Below are positions 36,446 to 48,857 of a stretch of 64,000 bases of DNA, piece by piece (within the stretch, counting starts at the first letter, position 1; the number at the start of each line of letters is the position of its first letter). The stretch is taken from NCBI RefSeq assembly GCF_000346465.2, contig NC_034009.1, positions 4,487,269 through 4,551,268 of the forward strand, given 5' to 3'. Below the pieces are notes generated by a model. That model saw only the letters and a list, made by a program, of their open reading frames with translations, did no database searches and was not told where the DNA came from. The translations under genes were made by a program, and so were the position numbers. This stretch comes from Prunus persica. Taxonomy: Eukaryota; Streptophyta; Magnoliopsida; Rosales; Rosaceae.

Positions 36446-39400
36446 TCAAAACCGTGAGTTGCTAAGAAAAGCTACCACACAACTAGTGCTCTGAAACAAA
36501 TTTTCTACTTTCTGCCATGTTTTGCTTTGAATATCTAGGAGCTTTCTTGCCTTATCCTGCAGTATTGATTGGCACCGAATTGTTTCGCCATGGATCTGTC
36601 AAGGAAGAAAACAATGGAAAAAGAAAGGGGTTAAACAAGGAGTTAAGGGCCACTGAAGACCAACTGGAAACTTGCAAATTTAAGGATTTTACTCTTGATT
36701 CATAAATTTGATAAAAGATCACTCATGCCAGTGACTTTTATAAAAACAAACCAGTTTGAAAATTAAGCGTTCTTGCTTCTAGGTCTGTGATATTGGAATT
36801 TTGTCAAAGCTCTAAAAAGCCTCGACAGTGCTACAACTTCGTTGATAGCGAAAAAAATATACAATAAAGGAGAAGTCTGTACCTTCAGAAACACCTTGAT
36901 GACAGCTTGTACAAAGTCAAAATTGTTTCTGCACGAAGTCTCGTATATAAAATAATCAAGAAGCAGTTCGATTGAAAATAATTCTGGCCTCTTTTCAGGT
37001 TCTTGCTCATCATCATCTACAATTTGAAGCATCCGAAGTTCCATATCCAGAGTTGATGGAGATAAACTTTTGATATAATCAGTAAATGCTGAAACTGCAA
37101 AAAATACACAATTTAAAGACCATCATGTCTTTTGCACATATCTTATTGCAATCAAGAAGGAAACCTTTCAACTGAATCACAAATGAAAACTAAAAGATAA
37201 GATATTTACAATTCTTCATTTCTGCAGACGAGTGAAGAAGTTGCACAAATTGCGATGGTGCCAGACCAGACTTTATTCTAGTGTCTTCTACTTCATCACC
37301 TTTGGCTTCCTCTTCCGCTGACCCACTGGGTTTAAATAATATATCTCCAGAAAGAGAAGGGACTGAAGGCAAAAAGAAAGGAGCTCTTTCGGGTTTTTTT
37401 GGCGGTTCAATTGGTTTATTTCGTTCCTGGACATTGCAGAGATGCAACATAATTTACTGATCAATCACCAAAAAAAGTAAAGGGCAAAAGGACAACCATA
37501 ATTTACAAATGAGGTCAAACAGTCTGAAACCAATCAATAACCAGCAGTAGAAAATACCTTTATGATATCTAAATTGATTAAGCTTTGCCACTGGCTTTTA
37601 GGTAATAACGAGAGAGTAACAAGATCTGGAATTTGCAGGTCACGAGTTGTAAAAGCTGAAGCATCTTTAGATTGTGGATTGTCCACAATAGGCTCATCAA
37701 AGTCCTCGTCTTGAGAACCTTTTGTCGAAGAGACAGATGGTAACTTAACACTCACAACTTCCTTTCCACTTGCATAAGAATCAACCTTTGAAGCTCCAGA
37801 AAACATTGATTGATTTACCCTGTTAAGGTAGCCAGGTTTAGAATTTTTTGATAAATGAATATCCCGGTCAAAAATGAGGAAAACAAATAAGAAATGCTAC
37901 TGTATTAAAACTACCATCGATTGCATGCTAAATCATTCACTGTTAACATAATTAAAAAATTTAAGGTTCACTTGGTTGCTATGCTAAAACATGATGCATT
38001 TGGTCTAGGCAAAAGGCTAAGGTTCTATGGGGTTGTAGTGACTTGGCTGTAATCTGGGTAATTTAGATGAGAGGCATAGGAGGGTCTTCGAAGATTATAG
38101 AGGCGTGGGGTGGAGGAACACTGGGAGAGAGAGGTTTTCGTCGTCACTGTGGGCTTCTGTTTCGACAAAATTTAAAAGATTTGTTTCTTCTGTAATGTTG
38201 AAGTGGAGGGCAGCTGTAGGCTGAGTATTCATTAGAACTGTTTTTCCGATTCTATATGCAATCACATTTATCAACTTCAACCTCCCAACAAAAATTCACT
38301 AGCTCTTTTTGGGGTCAAAAGATATGAAGACTTACCAAAGATAGACCCCATTTTGATCAACATGGGCAGTCGCTAGAACATCCATATTTGGTGACAGAGA
38401 CAATGCTGTTATAGACACATCAACATGCAATGCATCTATTTGCCTTGCTAAAATGACATCCCAAACTCGAAGACTTCCATCCATACTGGATGACAAAAGC
38501 CATTTTCCATCCTCACTAAAACACATGTCTGTTACACGATCCGTATGGCCTTCAAATTTACGAACAATTCTTGATGCCACAACATCAAACAAGCGGATGA
38601 TTAAGTCATCAGCCACAACAGCCAAAAGACCTGAAAGTTTTTTGAATTGATCACAATATTATCCAAGGCATTTATGATACCAAAAAGCTGAACAAAACAC
38701 GTTAATATGACAAAAGAATATCAAACACTAGTTACCATTCAAACGATTGTATACAATCTTGACAACAGAACACCCAACTTCCCATCTAGATTTTACGTCA
38801 CGTCCCTTGAAATTCCAAACCTGCAGGTCAAAACATGTGACGAATGAAACATTCAACACATTCAGCAAATTCATTTGGGAATCGCTTAGTTGAGCTGGAG
38901 CAAATTTCTTCACTGTGCTGAGCCTTATAGATCAAGATGAAAACATATACAAGAGACAAACGTATCTTAGTGCAAATTGTAATATCTCTAAACATACAAG
39001 CAAAAAAGGTTTAGGGCTGCCCCACCACCATCAGCCTCATAAACCATGTAAATCCCCATCCTTCAGCACCACAGACCTTGTATTCTACTTTATAAGGCAT
39101 ATGAGTAAATCCGACAGTAAGGTAGAGCGTAATGTTTTGAAATAAGAAATACAAACTGACCTTTATGTCTCCATGATATCCTGCACTTATCATTAGAGTA
39201 TTTGTTGAATCACAAGCAATTCCAACCACTTCCCCATCATGGGCAAAGCTTCTTCTTGCTGACGTGTCAACATAACTGCCTCGGCTCATTCCTGACTGAA
39301 GGTTGAAGCGCTCAATCCAACCATCTGCTGTCCCCAGAATGGCGAAATTGCCACATGCACTGATGGCACAGGCCTATCACCAACAAAAGACAACCATTCA

Positions 39401-42400
39401 TTAATATTGTAGACTGTTTGAAAAGGATGGTGTAGTACACGAGTCTTCAAGGTTGCACATCAAATAGTCATCAGAACTGGGTCTTTTTGGCAGGCTACTG
39501 TTATCTCATATATTGAAAATCATCAGGAATCATATGAATCCAAAGATGAGCAGAAATTGCCAATTTGATTATTAAACCTTGTAAAAATGGATGTTATAAA
39601 TCTTGTAAAACATTGACCACAAGGGTCACAAAAACATGAGCAGTATTGAAATAGATTGAAATTCTAACCTTCACAGGACTGGGATTTTCTGGTCTTGGCT
39701 TCAGAATATGCTCACCAAGAACAAAGTTTTGAAGTCGCCACACATATGCCTGTGCAGTATCCATATGGCATGTAACCACATTGCACCAATCCCGCTCTCT
39801 TATTTCAGCTGAAATAATTTTTCGTATAAAAATTCAGAAGATTTGACAAATCTTATAGATCAAAGAGTATAACAGGTCATTGATGCAATTTGAGAAAATG
39901 CCAAAATGAGAAAGGAGCCAACTCTGAAACTGATTTCTCAAATTGAATAGGATTTAACACCAGTCCTAGCGACTTTAGCTATACTAAATCTATGGTTTTG
40001 ATATTTAAACTTCAGCATCAATTTTGTTGAGGTAGAAGCCAAACCAAATTTCATTATATTGAAATATAATTTTCACTGGTAAATTTGTGTCAGATAAGTG
40101 TTGTTTTAGTACCTTTTGGATTTCTTCTAGCATTTCAGTTTACTTTTTGTCAGAAGAAGTCTTATTAAAATGAACACCAGTAAACATAAAATTACACGTA
40201 CAAAAGGACCTTACCACAATCAAAAGCTATCACAGGCTTCAGTTTTATCTCTTCTTCCTAGAAGGTGAGGAAAACAGAAATTAAATAGTTAATCCATCTG
40301 CATACTGAAATAGCACTATTTGTCAATTGAAGATTGGCATGATAATATATATATAACCATCATGGACATTTCTATAAAAGTCTAGCCACGGTACATGGCT
40401 GTGCATGGTGTGGATACTTCACTAATCCCAGGAAACAGACTAGCTTAGAGTACAGTAAATACCCGAGGTCGATAAAAAATTTACACATTACTTAACACTC
40501 AACACACACAGTATCCCCATCACTTAACTATGACATGAGAAGGTTGAGACTTGAGACACTTCAGAAGGATGTAAAATATTTGGAACGGAAAGAGAGGGGA
40601 AAAGGAACTAAATATATACCTAGTCCGAGTAACAAAGACTATAAATAGTGCACTAAATATCTAGGAAGATGAAAACCTAGTGTAAGCATTTCATGGATCC
40701 ATCTAAGACATTTTCTATTTTTGAACATTTTGAAAAAAATGGAGAAATGATCAAGCCCTTTTCTAATACATCCAAACTGAAGAACAATAAGAAGTTATTT
40801 TCTCCTTTATGAAAACAGTAAATAGGGAATAGAAAATACCTTCATCCTCATTTTCTTTGCTCGTTTAGATACATGGCGTTGAGAAAGTTCTCTACTTTGT
40901 TGATCCTAATAACACAATGTAACTAAATTACAAACGCTAAACAGAACCATAAAAAATAATAAAAATAGTTGTTTAGACGTTTTGTACTAATAGCTCAATT
41001 ATGATGGGGTGTGTGATAAGAATTAGAAAAGGTACACATGGACCAATCTTGATCATTGGTTTGACCAAACGACCAATATTAAAACACCAACAAAAACCTG
41101 GTTTTAAAACCCTTGACCTGAGTGCATTAAGTTTGTGACCAGTTACCAAATGTGACCCATATCTCCAACCTTACTTGATTGTATGGCCTCTAAACACTTC
41201 TACTCAAAAGGGATTGACAACAAAGCTGTAAGATATATCTAGCATCAGAGTTCTTTCATAGGTTTGTCATAAATACAGAATATTTGTAATCTTGTCAATG
41301 CACCTTCCTTCTCAATCTACATGCTGCTGGGTAGAAAGAGAACTTTGGAAAGCTATTGAACCTTCCAAGTGTAAATATTGCAGATGGTTTTCTAGCTTGT
41401 TTTAAAAAATCCATCTATTTATCATGCTTCAAAACTGACCCAACTCTCCTTTCTTTTCTTCTTTTTTCAACAATCAGCCACCAAAGTCCACAAGAATCAG
41501 CCTTCAACTCATACTTCCAGTGCACACATATTTCATTCATATATCAAAATCTGCTTTTACCTATAATTTTACAGCCTTCGCCTACAGATGGGGGAAAAGG
41601 GTTAAATTGCACAATCTGTTGTTTCACCCAATTCAAGTGTTAACTTTAATAGAAAAAATCACTGTTCTTTAACCAAAAATTACACTTCCAGCCATCGCCA
41701 ATCCAACCTCCAGACACCACTAAATCTTACTTGACTTTCCTCTCATCCAATCATACAAAAATTCTCAAAAACCATAATCACCCAATCTCATCACTCGTCC
41801 ATGGCAGTGCTCCTCACCTCATTATTGTTTTATCACAAAGAGCAACAACAGGATGAAGACTACCGACAGGGAGAGAGAAAGAGAAAAAAAGATGAACGGT
41901 GGCTGGATGCTTGGTCTACATGACGACAAAGTGTGGGGTTGAAGGATGAAAGCCTGAAACTTCGGTTTTGTCAACATTCACAATTTGTTTAACAAGTGCA
42001 GGTTGGGGGTTGAAAGCTGGTTTTTGACTGATCTTCTAATCTTAAGCGTTGGTTCAAATGAAAGATCAAAATTGGTCCATGTGCACAATTCATTGTGCAT
42101 GTGAGAAAACTCAAAATAATTCATCCCCGGGCATACACAAAGAGTCATACAAACACTACAAAGAGCGGATGTGAGGAAAAGAGTGAAAAGATAAAAGAAA
42201 AAACATTTCCAGTTCTCTTCTGAGAACTTCTATAAAAATATTTAGCTTAAAAAACACAAAACCAGTATTCAGACTTTGATGATGACTGAGTCCAAACCTG
42301 GATTACAGAGAAAAGGCGAAAGGCACGATCCTGACCAGCAGATAGAATGTGTCTCCCATTTGCATAAAACCTAAAATTCAAGCATAAGATTAATAAAGAA

Positions 42401-45400
42401 TGTTGAAATGCAGCTAATTTCCTCAACATAAAGCAAATGCATAAACTTCACAGAAAACCAAAGACTTTAAAAGTGATCTAGTGCACTATTTAAACTAAAA
42501 GTAGAGAAAGTCCTCAATTGTTGTGTAGAAAAGCATCATGATAAGGAGCAACAGATCATGAAATGGATTTTGCTTCAGATCTAAGCACCGCAAGATAACA
42601 AAGACATGACAGATGCAGGTCACAAGGTCAATGGGCAGAAATAAGCGAATCTTGTAGCACAATGGCAATAACAACACTAGCAGAAACTAAAAATTCACTC
42701 TCCTAAAATCAATATGAAAAGCATTATACCTGATGCATTGTGGAGGAGCACTATGACCACTTCTAAAGCGTAAAAGACGAGGATCTCCATCACTTGTGTC
42801 AAAAATCCACATCTAGATGAGCATAAATATAAATCAATTTTACAGCACATGAAAAAACAGGGTAATCTTTTTTTTCTCTCTCTTTCTTGCGGAGTAAATC
42901 AAGGTCATACAATAAAGATATATGCAAAACCTTGTAATGTCTTAATTCCTTCAAATATTTAACATTATAATGTTTAAACTAAGAACGCAGAGTTTTAGCC
43001 ACAAAAAATATAATATTAATCAGTGTTCTCAGTTGAATCAATGAAGTGAAAAATAATAACAATTCATAAGGAACTCCAAGCCAAAAAAAAAAAAAAAAAA
43101 ACAAAGCAGAAGAGAAAAAACCAAACAACCAAAGAGTGACATTGAAGAAAATATATCAAGTGAGCAAAACAAATGGGACCATTTTGCAGAGAGAAAAATA
43201 TACCATCTTGGCAAAGCCAAAGAAGAAATTATCATTTGATAATAATAACAAACATCGTGTCCTAAGTTCAACCGATATGCATATGTTGGTAGAATTGCTG
43301 AAGTATTTACTTTCTAGCGTCTACCTATTTTAATAGTCTGAAGCAGAAACAGTTCAAGCTGTCATGTCACTCATAAAAAGTCTTCTTTTATTGATGGAGA
43401 AGAAAATTATATTAAACCATGGTTGTAACTTGTAGCTTTCTTCAAAGTATTAATTAACACATTTCCAATTATAATATCTGATTACAACAATATATTAATG
43501 TGGTAATTACCAGTGTATGTTCTCCCTACAGAGTTGGACAAGCAACTAGATGCAAAATATATTTTTATTTATGAAAACCAATAAAGGACAAAAAATTACT
43601 CTTACTTTAATAGAATTGTCTGATGATGAACTCATTAACACAGGTTCATTCACAAAAAAGTGAAGTGAAAGTATGGAACCATCATGAGCATCTCTTATAA
43701 CTGATTGAAGCCTTCGTTTTTCAAGATTCCATATGCTTATGACACCAGAAGAACCTCCAGATGCTAAAAGAGGCTGCCCATCTAAAAAAGAGGAATAAAT
43801 AACCATAAGCATTAACTAGTCACCAACTTTATAGATAACCATCAAATATAACAGGTCGCAACTCATTAATTTTTCTCTTTTCTTCTATAGGATAAACATA
43901 GAAGTCCCAACTCAAAAGGGACAATTGAGAATTAATTATGCCACATGTTTCAAGATTGATGTCCCCGTAAACATAGAGAAAATAGAAATTTGGAAGATAG
44001 CAACAGAAACAAAAATGGAACACATTCCAAAATTATTGCACAAGTTTTAATTTAGGAAAAATGCCAAGGTATTAACTGATAGAGAACATAAAATCCCACA
44101 TTGAGAATTTGAAGCCTTGCATTACAATACAAAATTTTATCCTTCACCCATTGCCAATTGGTTTTTGGTTGGATGCTCTGACTTTAACATGGTATCAAAG
44201 CAGGCAATCTACATGTTAGGCTTAGCAACTAAATGTGCTCAACGTCACCCAATTTAGTTCAACTACATGTTTGGCTCAGTTTTCCACATCTGAGGGAGCG
44301 TGTTGAGAATATAGAATCCCACATTGGAAATTCTAAGCTTTGCCTAACAATATACAAGATCATGGGCTTCTCCACCTATTTTTCCCATAGGTTTTGGGTT
44401 GGATGTTGACTTAACATGGTATCAAAGCATGCAATTCACGTATTTGGTCCAATCCTTTAGCCAAACATAACCTACGTCAACAATTTAAGCTGTCCATATG
44501 CGGTGGGACTCACGTATTCGGCTTAAGTCCTGACCCACATGTGAGAGGGCATGTTGACAGTATAGAATCCCAAATCAGGATTTCTAAGCCATATGTCACA
44601 GTTTATAATATCCTGCACCTTTCCACCCATGGTGTGGGAAGAGGGCCAGGATAGTATAGTACTAAAACCCTTCATATTGTTCTATTTTCTGGTAATTAAG
44701 AGTGAAAGAGAAATACTTCTACAGTACCACACAGCAACCTTCACAGCACCATGGTAAAATAGTAATGGACAGCCACTAATATAAATCAAAAGCCTGAAAC
44801 TCTTACCGGTGCTGAAAGATAAGGCAGTCACAGCACCACGTGTCGAATGAGCAAACGTGACTAGCTCTTCATCGTAACGAATGTTGTGAACATGAATTTT
44901 TCCATCAGCACAACCAACTGCAACAACATCTAGTGCAGGAGATGAAACAAAACTGCAGATAGAAGATTTCCATCCCTTGAACTCATAGAGTTTTTTCTTC
45001 GTGCTGATATTCCAAAGTTGTAGAGGACCTTCTTGACTCCCAATAATAACCTGTACATATTATAAAGAGGGTTTCATCTTAAATTGGAAGGAAAAAAGAG
45101 CTATACATGAATTTTAATGATTGAAAATTCATGGTTATTTTGCAACGAAAATTGCAATAGAGCTTCTTTGAGAAAAATGCAGTTACCTTATTTAGGTAGG
45201 TATCCGGATGCATTATACAGCTAGGACTAAAGTTGTTCTCTAACGTGATATGGCCGACGGGAGAAAGATTCTGATCAATTCCTTTAAAAGCCCATATAAA
45301 TAGATTGCCTTCAATATCAACACTTAAGATATGCTCTCCAAACAATAGCAACGAATTGACCTTAGCATTATGGCTGCTCCATGTTGCTACCTGTTAAAGA

Positions 45401-46498
45401 ATTAAAACTATAGTCAAACATGAAGTTCAGTCCATCAGATGCTTCTGATAATAGATGCAGATGGCTTCCCAGCACCACATTATTTATAATATTCTATCTA
45501 AGAGGTATGAAATTAGGATACCATCTCCGTCATAAGGAATTGTAGAGTTACAACATTGACCATTGGTTTGCAAAACCACGACTTCCATTAGATTGCATTA
45601 CTCATTCACTTCCGTTAGTTTAATCAAATTTTTCCTCCTTTACTCAACTTTATTTTGGTTGCTTCTTCTGTGCCAACAATTTTTGTACAAGATCAATACA
45701 GGAAGTCACTCTTAACTAAGCTAGCATACAAAAGCATCAAACAGAAGGACAAGCAAGAACTCTGAAACCCACAAACTATAGCTTGGGATTTAAGACAAGG
45801 GAAGGGGGACAAATTTCATTCCTTTTAAACAAATCTATGGACACAACACTGCACACCAACCTGATGAGCTCGCTTAAAAACGGCTATATCATTCCCATAC
45901 GCAGCAAATGTATAATCACGGTAGGAAGCAAGAGCTCGAATCTTCTTCGGCAATTGTGGACCTGCATAAATTTTTATTTTTATTTTTAAAAGTTCATATA
46001 AATACACCGCATAAAATTCCGAAAGAATGCAGTAGAATTTTATTTGGACGAAGAGAAACTAAAAAGAAAACTCGTCAAGACAACATCATCCTGCTCCTGA
46101 AACATTGAAATTGCTGACTTTGCACCCCAAAATCAAAACTAAAGTTACAACTCCGAGCTAATTCACAAATTGTATAGAACACTACGAGTTAACATGAATT
46201 CCCAACACTAAAGTATTGTTAATGATTAGTAACTTACCAACAAGGACCAGACTGAGCTTTGCGCACTGCATCGAAAGACAATTTAAGGAAAAAAAATAAC
46301 GAAGTGAGCATCAAAATTGTAACTTAAATACTAACGAACAAGATGAATAAAATAAAATAAAATAAAAATTACGTTGTAAATTTGGAAGGCCTTGCCGACG
46401 CTGACAGTGACGAAGGTCTCAGTGCCGAGCCTCTGAACAGAGAATGGCACAGAGCTGGTTGTGTAGCCGATTGCTCTGAACGGCTCGAATATTCCCAT
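36446..46498 (-). CDS. UTP21: UTP21/WDR36-like U3 snoRNP-associated WD40 protein, complete, 18 exons, 903 aa
   Basis: Part of the small-subunit processome that processes pre-18S rRNA in the nucleolus. Exons: 46498-46373, 46265-46238, 45961-45861, 45390-45187, 45050-44807, 43781-43606, 42812-42730, 42370-42298, 40905-40840, 40257-40215, 39808-39669, 39373-39161, 38820-38736, 38630-38336, 37819-37558, 37426-37210, 37088-36883, 36595-36446. Total 2,712 nt in one open frame. It starts MGIFEPFRAIGYTTSSVPFS. Two WD40 propellers cover about residues 30-626, with clear repeats such as GSLRVWD, DNSIK/MWIFD and GQDRAFRLFS. A basic link (KRAKKMRMK) lies between them. The C-terminal Utp21 domain covers about 670-903, with FSIELLLDYFIYETSCRNNF. 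The length fits the family. Exon 17 needs the second of two nearby AG acceptors to stay in frame. Large introns hold a TRIM, a TIR element and a LINE tail. Confidence 0.94.
38105..38225 (+). mobile_element. LINE ORF2 C-terminal fragment in UTP21 intron 14
   Basis: One plus-strand frame reads ERFSSSLWASVSTKF and ends LKWRAAVG before a stop. This is the usual very end of plant L1 ORF2 proteins. It is short, 5'-truncated, and antisense to UTP21. Confidence 0.55.
41032..42086. mobile_element. TIR element (about 1.05 kb) in UTP21 intron 8
   Basis: The left end GTACACATGGACCAATCTTG matches the reverse complement of the right end GTGCACATGGACCAATTTTG. The match continues more weakly for about 30 more bases. 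It fills most of the 1.39 kb intron. No transposase was recognised, so it is non-autonomous; the origin of its interior is unknown. Confidence 0.65.
44077..44640 (+). mobile_element. TRIM-like array: three terminal repeats with two primer sites, in UTP21 intron 5
   Basis: Three related repeats begin at 44077, 44301 (TGTTGAGAATATAGAATCCC) and 44552 (TGTTGACAGTATAGAATCCC). The first and second end in ...TTAAC and are each followed within about 2 bases by TGGTATCAAAGC (44190-44201 and 44417-44428). This is one base off the usual plant initiator-Met tRNA primer site. Purine-rich stretches (TGAGGGAGCG, TGAGAGGGCA) stand just before repeats 2 and 3, as polypurine tracts should. Internal parts are only about 100-125 bases and non-coding. 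The third repeat is the most decayed and its end is approximate. Confidence 0.7.
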
Positions 46499-47880
46499 TC
46501 TCTCGCTTTTCTCTCTTTCTCTCGGATCCTAGCTATTGCTTAGGGTTTTTCTGAAACTTTCCAAAAGACAAATAGAGAGAGAAATGGAGACGCGAGGGAC
46601 AGAGAAACAGTGGGGGTTTAGGGTTTTAGGAGGGAAGACACAGACGATAAACGACGGGCGTTTCGAAAGATCCGAGTTCCCTCACTCGTTGGCATTTGCC
46701 CACTGGAAACAACCGGGTCGGGTCTGGGCGGAGCCCAATATAAATTTCTTGAGTTAATTAGAAAAAAAAACCCCTGAAAACTGTATACGTTACACCAAAA
46801 CACTTAGAGAGGCAATTTAGGAAAAAAAAACCCTCAGTTAGCCACTAGTTAGCCACTTGTCGTTTTCTATTTGGTTATTAATGTCTGTTTAGTTAAAAAA
46901 TTTTAAAGTTCACCCTGTTTGATAAGAGATAAAAAAACAGTTATTGTGAATAATTGTTGTGAGAGAAAGCAGCTCATTAGGTGCTTTCATTTTCTAATTA
47001 TGCGGGAATCAAATTTGAGGAAGCGCTAAACTTTAATAAAACTTTCATAATTCCAAAAATACCTGCATTTAATTCCACGCCCGCTCTTTTGCTCGTTCGT
47101 TTCAATCTTCACGCCCTCTCTTCCTAAAGCTCTTCTCTTCCATTTGTTATTATTATTTTATTTTTTTTGGATCAATTGAAATAACCCACAAGACTCATAT
47201 AAGATACACATTAGGTTTATTTATTCTCAATTCCATTATTTCCTTTTGCTTTAATTTCTAGGGTTTTAATTGCTGCTTTGTGATGAATTTTGTGTTTGTA
47301 TTGTTAAGCCAAAATCGGAATTACTCTATTTTTTTCTTGTTGCTTTTACTACCCACCTTGTGTTTGGTGTTGGGGGTTTAAGTAAGGGTTTGGATTTTAG
47401 GGAAAAGAATGTTGTTGTATATTGTTTGGCAAATTGGAGTTTTTAGTCTGCCTTTTGGGGTTAGTCATTTTGATGAGCCTCCAGTTTGGCTTAGTTCTTT
47501 TCTGATAGATGATTTGATGGAGTTGCTACTTTTCGAATGATCAGTGTGGCTCAGTTGTTGTTTTTCTTGGGTTTTATCTCTCTCTTTGGTTATAAAAAGA
47601 AAAAGAAAAAAGAAAATGAGTAATTCAGAGTTCCTCGTTGTTCATAAGGGAATTGGAGACCAGAAAAACTCATTCGAGCATATGACTTTTAGTTTATTTT
47701 TGTTCTACTCCAATATGTAGAAGGTCAAAATTCATCACAAATACAGAAGCACGAGTACTCTTAAATACGTATATAGATCTAGAAGACAGAAACATGCTTC
47801 TGCCATTGTATTCTTCTTTAGTTTCTGAGTCTCATGCTTCTGCAGGGTTGATAACTTTTAGGACTTGGGTGGTTTGATGT
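46499..47880. other. Spacer upstream of UTP21
   Basis: The first about 250 bases hold the UTP21 leader and promoter region (minus strand). The rest is AT-rich. Between about 47090 and 47900 it resembles the leader and intron of a plus-strand gene leading to the small ORF at 47905, but no complete gene was found. Confidence 0.4.
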
Positions 47881-47904
47881 TTGCAAGGATGTTTGCAACA
47901 TTTT

Positions 47905-48009
47905 ATGTCTCCAAGGAGATCTTCAGTCAGAAGACCACCACGCAAAGCAGCTGAGTCTGTTCATTCCTACAAAGTTCCTCTCAATGTAAAATTGCGTAAA
48001 GGAGAGTGA
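47905..48009 (+). pseudogene. Small basic ORF, possibly the first exon of a truncated gene
   Basis: 34 codons starting MSPRRSSVRRPPRKAAESVH and ending LRKGE before TGA. The peptide is strongly basic and looks coding by composition (phased R/P/K codons), unlike its flanks. A GTGAGC donor overlaps the end, so it may be a first exon. The following DNA is copia remnant, so the rest of the gene is missing. I do not recognise the product. Confidence 0.35.
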
Positions 48010-48141
48010 GCAGAAGGGAAGCACCTACCAGTGAGTTGAAAAGCGCTTGTATAATTTTTTATTTATTTAAAAACAAATATAAAAGAGCATAAATTAAAAA
48101 AAAATAAAAATAACTACGCCCAGTCTCAGATCAGAACCTTC

Positions 48142-48590
48142 GCTACTGATACCATGTTGAAGTTTCTATAGAATAGTAGAGGTTCATGCACAGAAAGTGT
48201 ATGAGAAAAGGTTTTAGGGAGAAAGGAGAGGGAGAGAATCTGTTAGGCAAAAAAGAATGTAATCATGCACACACTCATTGTGTGATCTCATCCTACTTTC
48301 AATATATATATTTTAGCTAGTACAGAAAATGACTCAGCCAATACATTTGTACCAGCATGTGAGCTGTACACTTGGCATGAATCTGGACATGTTAGTCCAA
48401 CAATATGTGATGGCATATGAGCCATACACCTGTCCAACTAACTAACTAACTAAACTAAACCTGGAAACAATTTATCCTTCAACACTCCCTTCTAAATTGT
48501 TAACAGGTTTAACTCCAAGCAATCCTCTAAGATAGTTAAACCGATCTTTAGATAGAGCTTTAGTAAATGGCTTCCTTCGTGGATCTCTCT
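48142..48590 (-). mobile_element. Ty1/copia remnant: pol tail, polypurine tract, LTR and primer site
   Basis: Read on the minus strand: 48570-48485 encodes PFTKALSKDRFNYLRGLLGV, the usual end of copia RNase H. It is followed by AGAAGGGAG as the polypurine tract. A 330-bp LTR (48484-48155) starts TGTTGAAGG and ends CTTCAACA. Directly after it, TGGTATCAG (48153-48145) is an initiator-Met primer site. An LTR with pol on one side and a primer site on the other belongs to a tandem or recombined element. The pol part ends at a CT microsatellite (48584-48610). Confidence 0.7.
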
Positions 48591-48610
48591 CTCTCTCTCT
48601 CTCTCTCTCC
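48584..48610. repeat. CT/GA microsatellite
   Basis: About 13 CT units. Similar short sequence (ATGGCTTyCTTyGT) stands on both sides of it, which suggests slippage or microhomology at the broken end of the copia remnant. Confidence 0.85.
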
Positions 48611-48857
48611 AATGGCTTTCTTTGTTTCCAAGTAACTCTCGGCTTATAAATAAACACTGTTGCGCACTTCACTTGGACAAGAACAGTCTTCCTCCTTGGG
48701 CAAAAGTTAAATCAAGATTGTGTGGTTCTTTGCATATGAACACGTCCAGCGCTGGGAAATCCGATTCTTTGAGAACCCTTTTCAGGTTTTCAGGGAATTC
48801 ACTTTCGGTAAATCGAGATTGTGTGGTGAAGGTCTTTTCTCCATCTCTCTCTCTCTC

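Noticed and set aside
43082..43100. Poly-A run as a retrogene or SINE tail
   Set aside because: No coding or pol III sequence precedes it on either strand; treated as simple sequence.
46536..46757. 73-codon plus-strand ORF near the UTP21 start
   Set aside because: It lies over the UTP21 leader and promoter, is composed of GA-rich leader sequence and has no homology that I recognise.
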